A stretch of DNA of 64,000 bases from the NCBI RefSeq assembly GCF_018598225.1, contig NZ_JAHESF010000013.1:62001-126000 (forward strand), written 5' to 3'. This document shows, in pieces, positions 25,422 to 35,849 of the stretch (position 1 is its first letter; the number at the start of each line of letters is the position of its first letter). The position numbers and the translations under genes are program-made. This DNA comes from Chryseosolibacter histidinae. GTDB lineage: Bacteria > Bacteroidota > Bacteroidia > Cytophagales > Cyclobacteriaceae. The notes below the pieces were generated by a model, which saw only the letters and a list, made by a program, of their open reading frames with translations, had not been told where the DNA came from and made no database searches.

Positions 25422-28400
25422 TTATCGTTTAACCAGTTTTTTTGTCTGTACTCCTTCCGCCGAACGAAACCGGAACAAATAAACACCTGGTGAAAAACCT
25501 TCTAACGGCATCGACACCTGGTTCTCACCTGCGTTTGATGGAAACGTTGTTGTTCTCACTGCAAGCCCATGCATATTAAAAACCTCTGCATGAACTTCCT
25601 GAGGTTTGTTCAGCCTGTAGCTTATTGTAACACTGCCTGAAGCAGGGTTCGGAAATAACCGCAGCGCATCATCATCCGGATCGACAGGCGCATCGGTACC
25701 GGTTACGGCTCCATCACCTACAATCACGTTAAGGTTTGCTTTCCTGATCCCGTCCATCGTGACCGCGGTAATGGTGGCAACACCGGATGCAATCCCCGTT
25801 ACTTTACCATTGTTGTCAACGGTTGCGATATTTGTTTTACTTGATTTCCAGAATACGATCTTGTTGGCAGCGTCCTCCGGATTAAGTGCAGCCTGAGTCT
25901 CGTAAGCACCACCGACCGGCAAAGTTGTTTCTGCTTCTTTCAGGCTGATGCCCGTGACACTGACCGGTAATTCACTGCCGAAGGCATACGCTTCGTGAAC
26001 CGACCACCAATTGCCTTTCGATCCGGTCTGAACGATCCGTATATATTGCACCGTTGTGGAAGGAAAACTTACAACGGTCATCATATCGGCACCGGCGCCC
26101 GACACACCGGGTCCATACCAATCGGTGCCATTATCTGACACAAACAATTGATACTTTTGAGGCGAGTCAGACGGGCTTCCTTTAACATCTAACAGTATCT
26201 GCTCTATTTTTTCCGGCTTGCCAAAGTTGATGGTGAACCACTGCCCTGCGGCTTGTGGACCACCGGTATACCATCGGGTTGCCGGGTTTCCGTCAATTGC
26301 CTGGACAGCGTTACCTGAATTAACGGATGCTGAAACTTTCCACGCGCTCCGGCTCAGGGCAGACCCGGTTGAAACTTCCGGGGCGTTTCCCATATTGTTC
26401 AGCCACAAATCACATTTGGTCTTATCAATCCCCGAAGGATCAACGATGGAAGAATGAATGGAAAGGCGCGGCTCCGTACCGGTTGCCAATAACTGGTTGA
26501 TGGGATAAATACTGGAAGCCTCTATATGCAACGTATCGCCATTAAGCAAGGCCATTCGTTGCTGACCCGGCTGATTGATATTTACTTGCTGCAGCGTAAG
26601 CACACCTTTATCCATGTAAATACCATTGGATGGATTTCCCCAAAAATCGGCATTAAACAACGTAACGCCTGACGTATACGCACCACCTGTTTCGATGTAC
26701 TTGGTGTTCTGATTGCCAATAGAAACGATCTGTGAGTTCACAAAATCGAAACCATCGGGGCCAGACGCTTTAATCACAAGCGCGTTTCGCGAGCCGTCAA
26801 TTCCACTGCCGATACTCAAGCCTGAAGGGCCTGTTCCATCGAGATCGCTCAGGACCACGCCGTTGTTGGAGCCATAGTGAAAGTCGTTGTACAGCAGCTG
26901 ATTTTTACAATTGCCCAGGATCATAAAATTGAAATAGGCAAACCCATAATCATAGGCGGGGCCTCCATCGCCAACAGAATTCGGCCAGCTTCCGTATTTC
27001 GATTCGTCACCCGCCGCATAGGCTATCACGTTGAACTGTGTGTTGTATATTTTTCCATTGGTTGTGCCGCCACCCACCCGGATGCCCACATCAAATGCGT
27101 GACCGGCCATGTAATCGATATAATGGTTGTCGCAGCGATAACTAAACAGGTCCACTCCTTTGTGAACAGCACGCATGCCGATGTTGATCATGTAAGTGTT
27201 GCTGCCCGTTGCCTGTATGCAGTATGGATATTTTGCAATCGCGGGTAACTGGCTGATCAACTGTTCGGGGTAATTGAACACAATGCCACGGATGCCGCTA
27301 CCAGCCGATAACTTGAGAAAGGGCTCACCGTCGGGATTATTTTTATCGGCATAAACTTCCAGGATACTCCCCGGGCCAGTGGGCGTGGTGCTTACATCAA
27401 CAGAGCCTTTTAACTCAACGTTTGAAGGAACAACCAGATGCCCCAAAACCTTATATTTCCCGGGAGGGAGGAACACCACACCACCGCCATCGGCAGCAGC
27501 CTGATCAAGCGCTGACTGAATAGCGAGGGTATTATCAGTGGTGCCATTGGCCACAGCATTGTAGGGAGCATCAGTTGCCACATATAATTTGATACGGGTG
27601 GGCTTGTGTGTCTCCGCCCTCACCTCCATTATCTCAGGTAGTGATTTGGTGCTAACCGGTGTGTGGTCGACAATGTTTTTGAAGATCGAACGCTGTATGA
27701 TCTGCACGGGTTGCGCAAACCGGTTGCCGGTGATGATCGCACGTGCGTTTCGGGTGATGTTGATCTGAGGAGCAGCGTTTTTAAAATCAGAGTCTGTTAC
27801 CGTAAAAGTACCGCCACTTACATTCACGGCGCCGCTATTGATATCCGACTGCAGCATCATCAAACGAGTGCTGGCAGACTCATCCACCAATATGGCATTC
27901 TTTGTAGCGTCAAGCGAACAGGTATGAAGCTGCACTACGCCCGATGCCGAGTTCTGAACGGCAATGCCTGTTTCACATTTCACGGTTTTAATTCCCGTAC
28001 ACATTAACCCAACAGAATTTGCCGCGCTGATATCGAGGCCCGTTTTACAGTTGGTAAAGGTCATCGAATAATTGTGTCCGTTCGGCTGCGTGCCAGGACT
28101 GGTAATGGACTCGACGGCGTGAAAACCTTTATTGTAACCTTCAATATTTACAAAACAGGTATACGACCAGTCATTCCTCCGCATCACAATTCCCGTCCCG
28201 TTTTCATAGATCCATGCTTTATGGTTTCCGCCGATGGAGGGAGAATTGGGCAATCCTGAACCTGCCCAGTAGTCGGGAGAAAAATCGATCCATTCGATGC
28301 GTCCAACGTCCACGATATTGTCTATTTCGATACCTCTTGACAAAGGTGTTCCGTAAACACCATTGATGGTAGGACACGTCCCGCCATTCTTTCTTGAGAA

Positions 28401-28988
28401 AACAATACCGGCATACGAATTTATCAGCGTGATATTTTTGGCGTTACAGTTCTCATTGCCAAAATAGTTTGGTTTACCGAACTCGACCGTGGGAGGATAA
28501 GGGGTGATGTTGGATGGTGTTTGTTCGGGATACCAGATCACAAGATCCATCACTGCCGATGAAGGTTCCATGGTAATAAAAGGCGTTGCCTGCTCGTCAC
28601 CCCTGCCTGCGTACGCCATTAAAATTGTTCCTGCGACAGGCGCGCCTCTTTCGGGTTTCTTCCATTCGCCTCTCAGCGTAATTCCTTTGGGAAGCATCAG
28701 GTTGCCTTTTATCACGTATTGTCCCTCGGGCACAAACAAGGTCCCGCCACCCAAAGCTCCCAACTGATTGAGCGCATTCTGAAATTGTTGCGTAACATCG
28801 GTAACACCATCTCCGGTAACGCCGAAGTCTGCCACGGAATAGGCGATCACAACATTGTCAATGGTTGGATATTTTGTATCGACCAGTCTCCAGTTCTGTG
28901 CAAGTAGTGTAGAAAATGAAAAGAGAAGAATAATGCTTAGCCAAAGCGTTGCGAATGATCGTGTCTTATGTTTTGGTATTGGCTTCAT
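25422..28988 (-). CDS. Large secreted protein: two beta-helix domains, discoidin, Big2, sorting domain
   Basis: A 1188-residue modular exoprotein. Signal peptide ends STLLAQ. Two right-handed beta-helix units of the pectate-lyase-3/GH55-like type begin at about residue 45 (SVADFGVTGDGVTDVTQQF) and residue 475 (AVANGTTDNTLAIQSAL). A discoidin/F5-8C domain (~900-1030, NAVQAIDGNPATRWYTG), a Big2 Ig-like domain (~1035-1110) and a Por sorting domain (LFPNPASGSVTISY to the end) follow. It could be a lyase or glucanase, or a binder; the catalytic residues are not assignable by eye. The first helix shares the motif WYPEQT...PYPPT with the single-domain protein at 36049-37383. It belongs to the SusCD/DUF3823/GH43 operon. 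Confidence 0.88.
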   Translation of the reverse strand: MKPIPKHKTRSFATLWLSIILLFSFSTLLAQNWRLVDTKYPTIDNVVIAYSVADFGVTGDGVTDVTQQFQNALNQLGALGGGTLFVPEGQYVIKGNLMLPKGITLRGEWKKPERGAPVAGTILMAYAGRGDEQATPFITMEPSSAVMDLVIWYPEQTPSNITPYPPTVEFGKPNYFGNENCNAKNITLINSYAGIVFSRKNGGTCPTINGVYGTPLSRGIEIDNIVDVGRIEWIDFSPDYWAGSGLPNSPSIGGNHKAWIYENGTGIVMRRNDWSYTCFVNIEGYNKGFHAVESITSPGTQPNGHNYSMTFTNCKTGLDISAANSVGLMCTGIKTVKCETGIAVQNSASGVVQLHTCSLDATKNAILVDESASTRLMMLQSDINSGAVNVSGGTFTVTDSDFKNAAPQINITRNARAIITGNRFAQPVQIIQRSIFKNIVDHTPVSTKSLPEIMEVRAETHKPTRIKLYVATDAPYNAVANGTTDNTLAIQSALDQAAADGGGVVFLPPGKYKVLGHLVVPSNVELKGSVDVSTTPTGPGSILEVYADKNNPDGEPFLKLSAGSGIRGIVFNYPEQLISQLPAIAKYPYCIQATGSNTYMINIGMRAVHKGVDLFSYRCDNHYIDYMAGHAFDVGIRVGGGTTNGKIYNTQFNVIAYAAGDESKYGSWPNSVGDGGPAYDYGFAYFNFMILGNCKNQLLYNDFHYGSNNGVVLSDLDGTGPSGLSIGSGIDGSRNALVIKASGPDGFDFVNSQIVSIGNQNTKYIETGGAYTSGVTLFNADFWGNPSNGIYMDKGVLTLQQVNINQPGQQRMALLNGDTLHIEASSIYPINQLLATGTEPRLSIHSSIVDPSGIDKTKCDLWLNNMGNAPEVSTGSALSRSAWKVSASVNSGNAVQAIDGNPATRWYTGGPQAAGQWFTINFGKPEKIEQILLDVKGSPSDSPQKYQLFVSDNGTDWYGPGVSGAGADMMTVVSFPSTTVQYIRIVQTGSKGNWWSVHEAYAFGSELPVSVTGISLKEAETTLPVGGAYETQAALNPEDAANKIVFWKSSKTNIATVDNNGKVTGIASGVATITAVTMDGIRKANLNVIVGDGAVTGTDAPVDPDDDALRLFPNPASGSVTISYRLNKPQEVHAEVFNMHGLAVRTTTFPSNAGENQVSMPLEGFSPGVYLFRFRSAEGVQTKKLVKR

Positions 28989-29135
28989 TTTATCAATGCG
29001 TTTTCGCTCAGCGCCGTTGCTCGATACAAGCTACGGGGAGACAGCCATTTTTATTATTGGGGGAAGAATGTAGCAACAGATCTGGAAAAAGTTGTCCATC
29101 ACCGGAGCGACGGACAACTATTTACCCAATTACCC

Positions 29136-30425
29136 TTAATCCACTTTTTCCAGTTTCAGCCAGGATGGCCTTACATTTTGTTCCGTACCGGTGAAGCTTA
29201 CAACAAAACCAGCCGATACTTTTTTAGGAGCACTCAGGAAGAACTCAATACTTGTTGATCCGCTATTTGCAAGCCCCGCAAAGTTGGTAGAGGCTAGCGC
29301 AGTAGACAGGTTTTCAATATCCGGCAACGTTTCACCCTCTGTCGCGGCAATGTACCTTGGATCGTTGCCGTTGTTACTGATGATGGGATTATCTCCGGCA
29401 AGACTCATCGTGAGCTTGTAGGCTCCGGCAGGAAGATCGAACGTCTGATACAGTTTACCGTTAACGATCGGCGTTTCACCAGCGCCCCAACGTTCAAACC
29501 CAAGACTCTTTTTATCATTGGCCGCTCCTTCCCATCCACCATCATAACCACCCATTCCGTTCCTGGTGCGCATGGCTGCATTCGTGGTCCAGCCCGACAA
29601 ATTTCCCCAACGGTTGCCATCCCACTCAGAACGGCTGAAGGGCCATTGTGCATTATTGAAGAAGTTATCAGGTACCTCCGTGGGATCGTTCTTGGCATCT
29701 GCCGGTACTACTACCTTGATGATCTCTGTGTAGTTATATTTCCTGTTTGCATCGTTGACGTTGGCGCCCAGACGCACGTAATAGGTATAACCAGGTTTTA
29801 CCGGAAGCGGTCCTACACGATAAATTTTGCTCGTTTCAACATCACCAACCTCTTCCATCCACGACTTGTTGATCTGCTTCCGTTGGTTGTTATACTCGGG
29901 TATATCAATAAAATTCGATGCACCTGAAAATGAGTTGAGACTCAAGAAAGGTTTGATCTCAACAAGGTTGGGAAGCCCATTGCGGATAGGTGCTTTCAGC
30001 TGACAGCTCAAGGTCAGTTTCAAACCATTCAATGTGGCTTCAAAACCCTGCAGCTGCAAGTACGGGATAACGGTGAAATTCTGTTCTGTATTTCCGTTAA
30101 AGACCACATCTTTCAATGTATCAACCGGCCAGAAAGGACCACCGTACGGAAGCATATCATACCGGCCTGCAAAGAGCTTCGTGTTGGTATAGGTGCCATC
30201 CTGTTTCACGTTCAGTGTTTGAGGCGTGGGGGCCGATGCCGTCCAGGTTCTTTCCCAGATGCGAATACCCCAGTCTCCCTGTGTCGTCAGTAAATTTTCG
30301 CCGGTGTATGAATCGATGATGCGACCGCGCACCGTTACATCGGGCTCGCCCCAGTTGTCTACCTCCATGCAGGAAGTAGCCGCCACCAGAAGTATGCTGA
30401 GCACTGTATATATTATCTTTTTCAT
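29136..30425 (-). CDS. DUF3823-type SusE-like lipoprotein
   Basis: A 429-residue lipoprotein encoded directly after SusD. Lipobox ATSC at ~residue 19 is followed by MEVDNWGEPD, the usual DUF3823 start. The N-terminal ~190 residues are a carboxypeptidase-like beta domain (VRGRIIDSYTGENL, DGTYTNTKLFAGRYDMLP), then a fibronectin-like part with GPLPVKPGYTYYVRLGA, and a C-terminal DUF5013-like domain with EGAANDKKSLGFERWG. Such proteins sit on the cell surface and help glycan binding. The ATG at 30425 is chosen over an upstream TTG at 30449 because it begins a proper signal peptide (KKIIYTVLSILLVAATSC). Confidence 0.85.
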   Translation of the reverse strand: MKKIIYTVLSILLVAATSCMEVDNWGEPDVTVRGRIIDSYTGENLLTTQGDWGIRIWERTWTASAPTPQTLNVKQDGTYTNTKLFAGRYDMLPYGGPFWPVDTLKDVVFNGNTEQNFTVIPYLQLQGFEATLNGLKLTLSCQLKAPIRNGLPNLVEIKPFLSLNSFSGASNFIDIPEYNNQRKQINKSWMEEVGDVETSKIYRVGPLPVKPGYTYYVRLGANVNDANRKYNYTEIIKVVVPADAKNDPTEVPDNFFNNAQWPFSRSEWDGNRWGNLSGWTTNAAMRTRNGMGGYDGGWEGAANDKKSLGFERWGAGETPIVNGKLYQTFDLPAGAYKLTMSLAGDNPIISNNGNDPRYIAATEGETLPDIENLSTALASTNFAGLANSGSTSIEFFLSAPKKVSAGFVVSFTGTEQNVRPSWLKLEKVD

Positions 30426-30449
30426 AGTATTGATCTCAATATTTAACAA

Positions 30450-32390
30450 TTAATACAATGGATTTTGCGGCAGGAGGTTTCTGTTCTTACCAATCTCACC
30501 CCAGGGAATCGGTTCATAGTAGCATTGCTTGGAGGCTGTCCAGCTCCTGTTCCACCGGTTGATCTCATCCAGGTAAATGTATTTTCCTTCATTGGCCACG
30601 AAGTAACAGCTCAGCATCCGGTGACGGAACTGGTTCAACACCTGGTCGGCAGTTCTCCAGCGGCGCAGATCCCACCACCAGTGATTTTCTCCATACAGCT
30701 CGCGTATGCGTTCATCCCGAATGAACTGCAATGACTTCTCGATAGAATAAGGATAGTTCGCCTTGTTGATGGTGCCGATATTGGATGTGGTCATATCAAT
30801 GGCAGGGCGAGCCACTTTGGAACCGGCGCGGATCCGGATCTTTTCTATGTAATTGAAAGCTTCGTTGCGGTTACCCAATTCGTACAGGGCCTCAGCTGAG
30901 TTCAGGTAGATCTCTCCCAGTCGGAATACAACCCAATGCTGATCGCTGCGATATTCGCGTACATCGCTTGTTGCCTGCGCGGGATTCACATATTTACGAA
31001 TGAACGCCGAACCCCATCCATTGTTCTCGCCACCCTGGTCCTCGAAATTTCCATGGGTGCCGGCGATGGTATACGTCACACCGTTGATGGCCGTGGTCCA
31101 CCCTCTTCCTCCTAAAATACGGTTGTCACCAGCATTGATCGGTGCTGCGCTGCTACCCTGTTGTGCATCGGCAGCCAGCACATTGAATTTTTTGTAAATG
31201 CCTCTTTGGATGTTGAAGGTCTTGCCACGCAGCTCGTCACCATCAAAAAACATAGTACCCAACGCACGGGGCTCCATCTCATTTCTGATGTCGCCACGGT
31301 TGTTGAAACGAACCGGTGTTCCATCGGGGTTTACAACGGCCGGCATATCATATAGCTCTATAAAGTCCAGCGGCGGATAACTTTCTGCGCCAACAAATGA
31401 CGACATATCCGGAGAAGGAGACATCAACGCATCATAGCTGTGACGCAAACGGTTATTGCCGGGAGACGTTATATCGTAGCTCTTAATAAAAATGCTTTCG
31501 GAAGATGTGGCATCCAGGAAAAGATCGGCAAAGTTTTTTGCCTTGTCCGGATAACCCCTGGTGTACAATGAATAAGGACCTGCTTCCACAACTTTTCCGG
31601 CATCGACGCAGTACTGAAAAAATTCATTTGCCTTCGAAGCATCCATGCCAGCCATACCGGCGCTCGTTGCTGCTTCACCCTGAAAGCCCAGATACTGACT
31701 GTATTTTGCAATAGAGCCTGCATAGAGCATGGTGCGCGACAACAACGCTGCAGCAACATATTTGTTTGCGCGGCCGGCTTCACTCGTCGCATCCATGTTT
31801 TGGATGGCAAAGGTCAGATCTTCATAGATAAATTTCCAGGTATCGTATTCTGTATTCCGGGGTACTTCCAACGTTGCCTTATCAGCCAGGGGATTCTGTA
31901 CCGTTTTAATGAGGGGAACACCACCGTAACGTTTCGCAAGACCGAAGTAATAGAACGCCCGTAAAAAATGCGCTTCACCCTGCAGGTTGGCAAATACTTT
32001 ATCGGTGTAGTTCTTCTGATACTTGGGGAAGTTCTCGATAAAGGTGTTGATGTCACGTATCCGATCGTAAGGCCAGTAAGCAAAACCATCGTTATCAACC
32101 AGCACCCACGTGTTATAAAATTCGCCACTCATATTTCCCTGGCTGTTCTTACCCTGCTCCCAGTAGTTATCCGGACGGTATGCCGATGCGCTACCTGAAT
32201 TGGTTCCGTAGTAAAGAAAATCTTCGATGGGAAGATTGTTATAAATAGCCGCGAAGTACTTCTTCACACCATACTCATTGCCGAAGAGCTCGGGTTCACC
32301 CAGGATACCTTTGGGTTCCAGGTTCAGATCCTGGCAGGAAAAGATCCCGATGCCCAAAAGTGTTATGTATATTAAAAATTGTTTTTTCAT
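30450..32390 (-). CDS. SusD/RagB-family lipoprotein of second locus
   Basis: A 646-residue surface lipoprotein with lipobox FSC at ~residue 19 and mature start QDLNLEPKG. The typical helices are present (LQGEAHFLRAFYYFGLAKRYGGVPL; FRLGEIYLNSAEALYELGNRNEAF), and the C-terminal signature reads IRDERIRELYGENHWWWDLRRW. It is longer than the SusD of the sialic-acid locus by about 170 residues, mostly in the middle insertion and the C-terminal region, and it clearly belongs to a different SusD subgroup. It starts 13 bases downstream of the SusC stop. Confidence 0.95.
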   Translation of the reverse strand: MKKQFLIYITLLGIGIFSCQDLNLEPKGILGEPELFGNEYGVKKYFAAIYNNLPIEDFLYYGTNSGSASAYRPDNYWEQGKNSQGNMSGEFYNTWVLVDNDGFAYWPYDRIRDINTFIENFPKYQKNYTDKVFANLQGEAHFLRAFYYFGLAKRYGGVPLIKTVQNPLADKATLEVPRNTEYDTWKFIYEDLTFAIQNMDATSEAGRANKYVAAALLSRTMLYAGSIAKYSQYLGFQGEAATSAGMAGMDASKANEFFQYCVDAGKVVEAGPYSLYTRGYPDKAKNFADLFLDATSSESIFIKSYDITSPGNNRLRHSYDALMSPSPDMSSFVGAESYPPLDFIELYDMPAVVNPDGTPVRFNNRGDIRNEMEPRALGTMFFDGDELRGKTFNIQRGIYKKFNVLAADAQQGSSAAPINAGDNRILGGRGWTTAINGVTYTIAGTHGNFEDQGGENNGWGSAFIRKYVNPAQATSDVREYRSDQHWVVFRLGEIYLNSAEALYELGNRNEAFNYIEKIRIRAGSKVARPAIDMTTSNIGTINKANYPYSIEKSLQFIRDERIRELYGENHWWWDLRRWRTADQVLNQFRHRMLSCYFVANEGKYIYLDEINRWNRSWTASKQCYYEPIPWGEIGKNRNLLPQNPLY

Positions 32391-32403
32391 AGCTAAGTTC
32401 TTT

Positions 32404-35400
32404 TCAGAATTTGACAGTTGCTCCGATCGTATAACTCTTGTTCACAGGGTAATTGTAGAATTCAACGGTTGCGGCACCGGTCACGCCTGGCATCGCTGAC
32501 GCGGGACGTTCAGGGTCTGTGTTCTTAAGTCCGGTAAACGTCAGCAAATTGTATCCGCTCACGTAGAACCTCAGATTCTTCATCCCGATTCTGGAGAGCC
32601 ATGCATCGGGAAGTGAATAACCGAGCTGTGCGGTTTTTAAACGCATGTACGATGCATTCTGCACGCCGTTGGTACCGGTGCGGCGGCCGTCATGGCCTGT
32701 AACCGGGTAGTAGCCACTCACCCACTGTGTGCTGGGGTTAAAGTAATCCGCGTTGGGATCTACCGGATGCCACCGGTCCATAAAATAGTCCAGGGTATTT
32801 TGGCCGCCGAAAGGCAATGCCTCGGTGAGCACTTCAGCATATTGCACGTAAACACCCCACGCGCCTTGAAAATCCAGTGCGAGGTCAAGTCCTTTCCACG
32901 CTCCTCCAAGAGAGATACCGTAGTTGAACACCGGGCGGCCAATGGAAGCAATAGGATGCTGATCGGAATCATTGATCACGCCATCACCGTTCCAGTCATT
33001 CAGCACCCAGTCTCCGGGCAATGTATTCTGCCCCAGCGGAAGTCCATAGTTCTGGATCTGGTCGTAGCTGGTGAGCTGTGTTTGAGACTCGTTACCCCAC
33101 CAGATATCATTGTAACGTCCGCTGGTGCGGTTTCTCCACCGGTCATACGAATTACCCGCCGGCGTTTCAAGCCATCTGGTCCGCATGCTCTTCGTGGCAG
33201 AAAGTTGTCCACCTACATAGTACTTAATATCCTTGAACGTGTTATCGTACCTCAAAGCTATTTCATATCCGAAGTTCCGATCGCTGTTGTAGTTGATCTC
33301 GGGCAACGTAGCGCCTACCGTTCCGGGGATCACAACGTTGCTGACTGCTTTCAAACCCGTGCGGTCGCGCTTATAAACGTCTATGCTACCGCTCAGTTTC
33401 TGGTCGAGAAGTCCAAAGTCGATACCAGCGTTATAGGTCTTTGCTGCGTACCAGGTCAGGTCAGGATTGGTGATGGGAGAAGGTGATACACCACCGGTCA
33501 ATACGGAGCCATAGATCCATCCATATTCATTGCCATTCAGGTTGAAACCGCGTGCAGGAGGATAATTGGAAAACTCGCTATCATCAGCCATCTCTCCATA
33601 AGAAGCTCTTAATTTCAGGTTGCTCAGGAATGCAAAATTGTTTTTGATGAAACCTTCTTCACTCAGGCGCCATCCTGCTGAAATGGAGGGGAAGAAACCA
33701 TAACGGTTGGCGGCAGGGAAACGCGAAGATCCATCACGACGGAATTTGAAATCCAGCAAGTACTTACCCTTGAAATCATAGTTCACCGAACCGATGAGCG
33801 ACCTGGTGGCCCGGTCATACAGATCTCCGGAAGTAGCCTGCTGACCTTCCGATTCACCGGCAGACAGGTATTCCGAATCCACCAGCAACCGGCGATAGGC
33901 ATTGAACCCATCCCAGCTATTGTATCTTTCTTCGTAGATCAAAAAGCTGCTGACATTGTGGTCACCAAAGCTGTGGTTGTAATGCAATCCCAACTGCATG
34001 TTGGTGCTGTACTGAAGATTGATCGACCTTGTAATGTCTGAAGGTGTGTTCCTTGCAATCGGTGAATAAGTATCGGCGTCCGGGTTATAACGATACAGCT
34101 CGTAGGCGCGTTTGTAACTGGTGAAATCCGGTAAGCTCGGAGAATAATCATAAACTCCTTTGGCCGACAATCCTTCCACGCCGGGGATCTCATACTCGAG
34201 CGTAAGCGTTCCGTTGTACTTTCTATCCTTGGTGATGTTATAGCCCACATAATCGGCATCGGTCTGCACGATCATGTTGGCACCTTCATTCAACAATTGA
34301 GAGTCGCCATTGGGGTACTCCGGGTTATCGTTGGCATAAAAAGGAGCATCAGGACGGGTTAACCAGGTGAGCTTGTAAGTTGTCCAGCCCGTTCCATTCG
34401 GCTGGTGGGTATCGACCATGATGGCGCCCAAAGAGATCCGCGCACTCAGCCGTTTGTTAATTTGAGCGTCGATATTGGTACGCATGTTCCAGCGTGAGGA
34501 ATAATAATCGCCGCTTTTATAGGAGCCATCCTGCTTGGAATAACCGAGGTTGAAGAAATACCGGATTTTTTCATTTCCGCCATTGACCGTCAGATCGGTC
34601 TGATTTTGTGGCGTGGTCTTCTTAAACACCTGGTCAAACCAATCATAGGATTTTTTAGTACCGTTACGGTATTCCTCGATCTGGGCATCGGTAAACATGG
34701 GGTTTGTGCGCACGACGTAGTTCTTCCCGAAGTCCTGCCAGTTCTGTTCATTTCGCAACGTCATGTAATCGACGGCGCCGACACTTTTCGGCACGTACAG
34801 AAATTGTTGCCAGGATACGCTGGAATTTAAAGTGACATCAACTTTTCCTCCCGGGTTTACCACACCTTTTTTAGTAGTAACCACCACCACACCGTTGGCG
34901 GAGCGTAAACCATAGACGGCTGCGCTGCCATCTTTCAATACGGATACACTTTCTATTTCTTCGGAGCTCATGCGCGCGAAAAAATCCTTATCGCGAACAA
35001 TGCCGTCGATCACAAACAACGGATCGCCCATGCCGCGAATGTCGATCTGTGTATCGTAGGCGCCCGGTGCGGCACTCTTTTGTACGATGCGGACACCTGG
35101 CAATTTGCCGGTCATCGCGTTCAGCACGTTTTCGTTTTTGGTACGAACAATGTCCTTGTTCTCGATCACCGATACAGATCCGGTCAAGGTTGCTCTTTTC
35201 TGTGTGCTGTAACCTGTGACAACCACTTCGCCGAGGTTTGTGACATCGGCTACCAGTGAAACATCGACTACTGAAAGGTTTGCAACGGTGACCTTCTGAG
35301 TCACATAACCTATAAAGCTGAAGATCAGCACCGATTCGTTGGAGGGGACCACAATTTTAAAATGTCCGTCATTGTCAGTCACCGTCCCGTCTGACGTCCC

Positions 35401-35607
35401 CTCGATCAATACGCTTACACCAGGGAGCCCTGAGCCACCTTCCTCGGTAACTTTACCGGTAATTTCCCGGCCCTGCTGACGGATCTCGGCAGGCTGCCTG
35501 ATCTCTGATGGCGCAGTAGCCGTGATTCCCCAGACCGGCGCCGCCTGCGCTGGAGCCATGGAGGACCAGACTAGAGAAATAAGCAAAAACATGTAGATTT
35601 TACTCAT
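32404..35607 (-). CDS. SusC/RagA-family TonB-dependent receptor of second locus
   Basis: A 1067-residue outer-membrane importer. Signal peptide ends PAQA. After a short linker the carboxypeptidase-regulatory-like domain runs from ~50 to 125 (ITGKVTEEGGSGLPGVSVLIEGTSDGTVTDNDG is its core). The TonB-box region is NLGEVVVTGYSTQK and the plug motifs are LNAMTGKLPGVRIV and DIRGMGDPLFVIDG. The barrel ends in NKSYTIGATVKF. It heads an operon of SusC, SusD, DUF3823 lipoprotein, double beta-helix protein and GH43. No SusR, hybrid kinase or sigma gene is adjacent; the upstream gap holds a 13-base direct repeat that may be regulatory. Confidence 0.95.
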   Translation of the reverse strand: MSKIYMFLLISLVWSSMAPAQAAPVWGITATAPSEIRQPAEIRQQGREITGKVTEEGGSGLPGVSVLIEGTSDGTVTDNDGHFKIVVPSNESVLIFSFIGYVTQKVTVANLSVVDVSLVADVTNLGEVVVTGYSTQKRATLTGSVSVIENKDIVRTKNENVLNAMTGKLPGVRIVQKSAAPGAYDTQIDIRGMGDPLFVIDGIVRDKDFFARMSSEEIESVSVLKDGSAAVYGLRSANGVVVVTTKKGVVNPGGKVDVTLNSSVSWQQFLYVPKSVGAVDYMTLRNEQNWQDFGKNYVVRTNPMFTDAQIEEYRNGTKKSYDWFDQVFKKTTPQNQTDLTVNGGNEKIRYFFNLGYSKQDGSYKSGDYYSSRWNMRTNIDAQINKRLSARISLGAIMVDTHQPNGTGWTTYKLTWLTRPDAPFYANDNPEYPNGDSQLLNEGANMIVQTDADYVGYNITKDRKYNGTLTLEYEIPGVEGLSAKGVYDYSPSLPDFTSYKRAYELYRYNPDADTYSPIARNTPSDITRSINLQYSTNMQLGLHYNHSFGDHNVSSFLIYEERYNSWDGFNAYRRLLVDSEYLSAGESEGQQATSGDLYDRATRSLIGSVNYDFKGKYLLDFKFRRDGSSRFPAANRYGFFPSISAGWRLSEEGFIKNNFAFLSNLKLRASYGEMADDSEFSNYPPARGFNLNGNEYGWIYGSVLTGGVSPSPITNPDLTWYAAKTYNAGIDFGLLDQKLSGSIDVYKRDRTGLKAVSNVVIPGTVGATLPEINYNSDRNFGYEIALRYDNTFKDIKYYVGGQLSATKSMRTRWLETPAGNSYDRWRNRTSGRYNDIWWGNESQTQLTSYDQIQNYGLPLGQNTLPGDWVLNDWNGDGVINDSDQHPIASIGRPVFNYGISLGGAWKGLDLALDFQGAWGVYVQYAEVLTEALPFGGQNTLDYFMDRWHPVDPNADYFNPSTQWVSGYYPVTGHDGRRTGTNGVQNASYMRLKTAQLGYSLPDAWLSRIGMKNLRFYVSGYNLLTFTGLKNTDPERPASAMPGVTGAATVEFYNYPVNKSYTIGATVKF

Positions 35608-35687
35608 AAGAATGAATTTTAAGGTTTGATTTGGAATTCTGTCACCGTTTGCGATTTGGGTTTCAATCGTTATCGGTTAGTCAAACC

Positions 35688-35849
35688 TAGGCGGGATCAA
35701 TTAATTTTCTATTAAATCCCTATTAATGCGAGATTTTTTAGAAAAAACTTCAAAATAACACGTTGAGAGACCGGGTCGTCCGGCCACTGAGCATCGACAG
35801 CATCGTCATTTAAATATGAACCTGATTGTATTAAAATAGGCGGGATCAA
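35688..35849. promoter_or_regulatory. 13-base direct repeat TAGGCGGGATCAA upstream of susC
   Basis: Two identical copies, at 35688-35700 and 35837-35849, 149 bases apart in the divergent gap between the second susC and the beta-helix gene. They may be regulator sites for either or both promoters. Elsewhere in the 35608-36048 gap I see only AT-rich sequence. Confidence 0.4.

Noticed and set aside
30425-30449. The upstream TTG start of the DUF3823 gene
   Set aside because: The ATG at 30425 gives a clean lipoprotein signal, and the TTG start adds a non-signal-like tail. The same reasoning removed the TTG at 63175.
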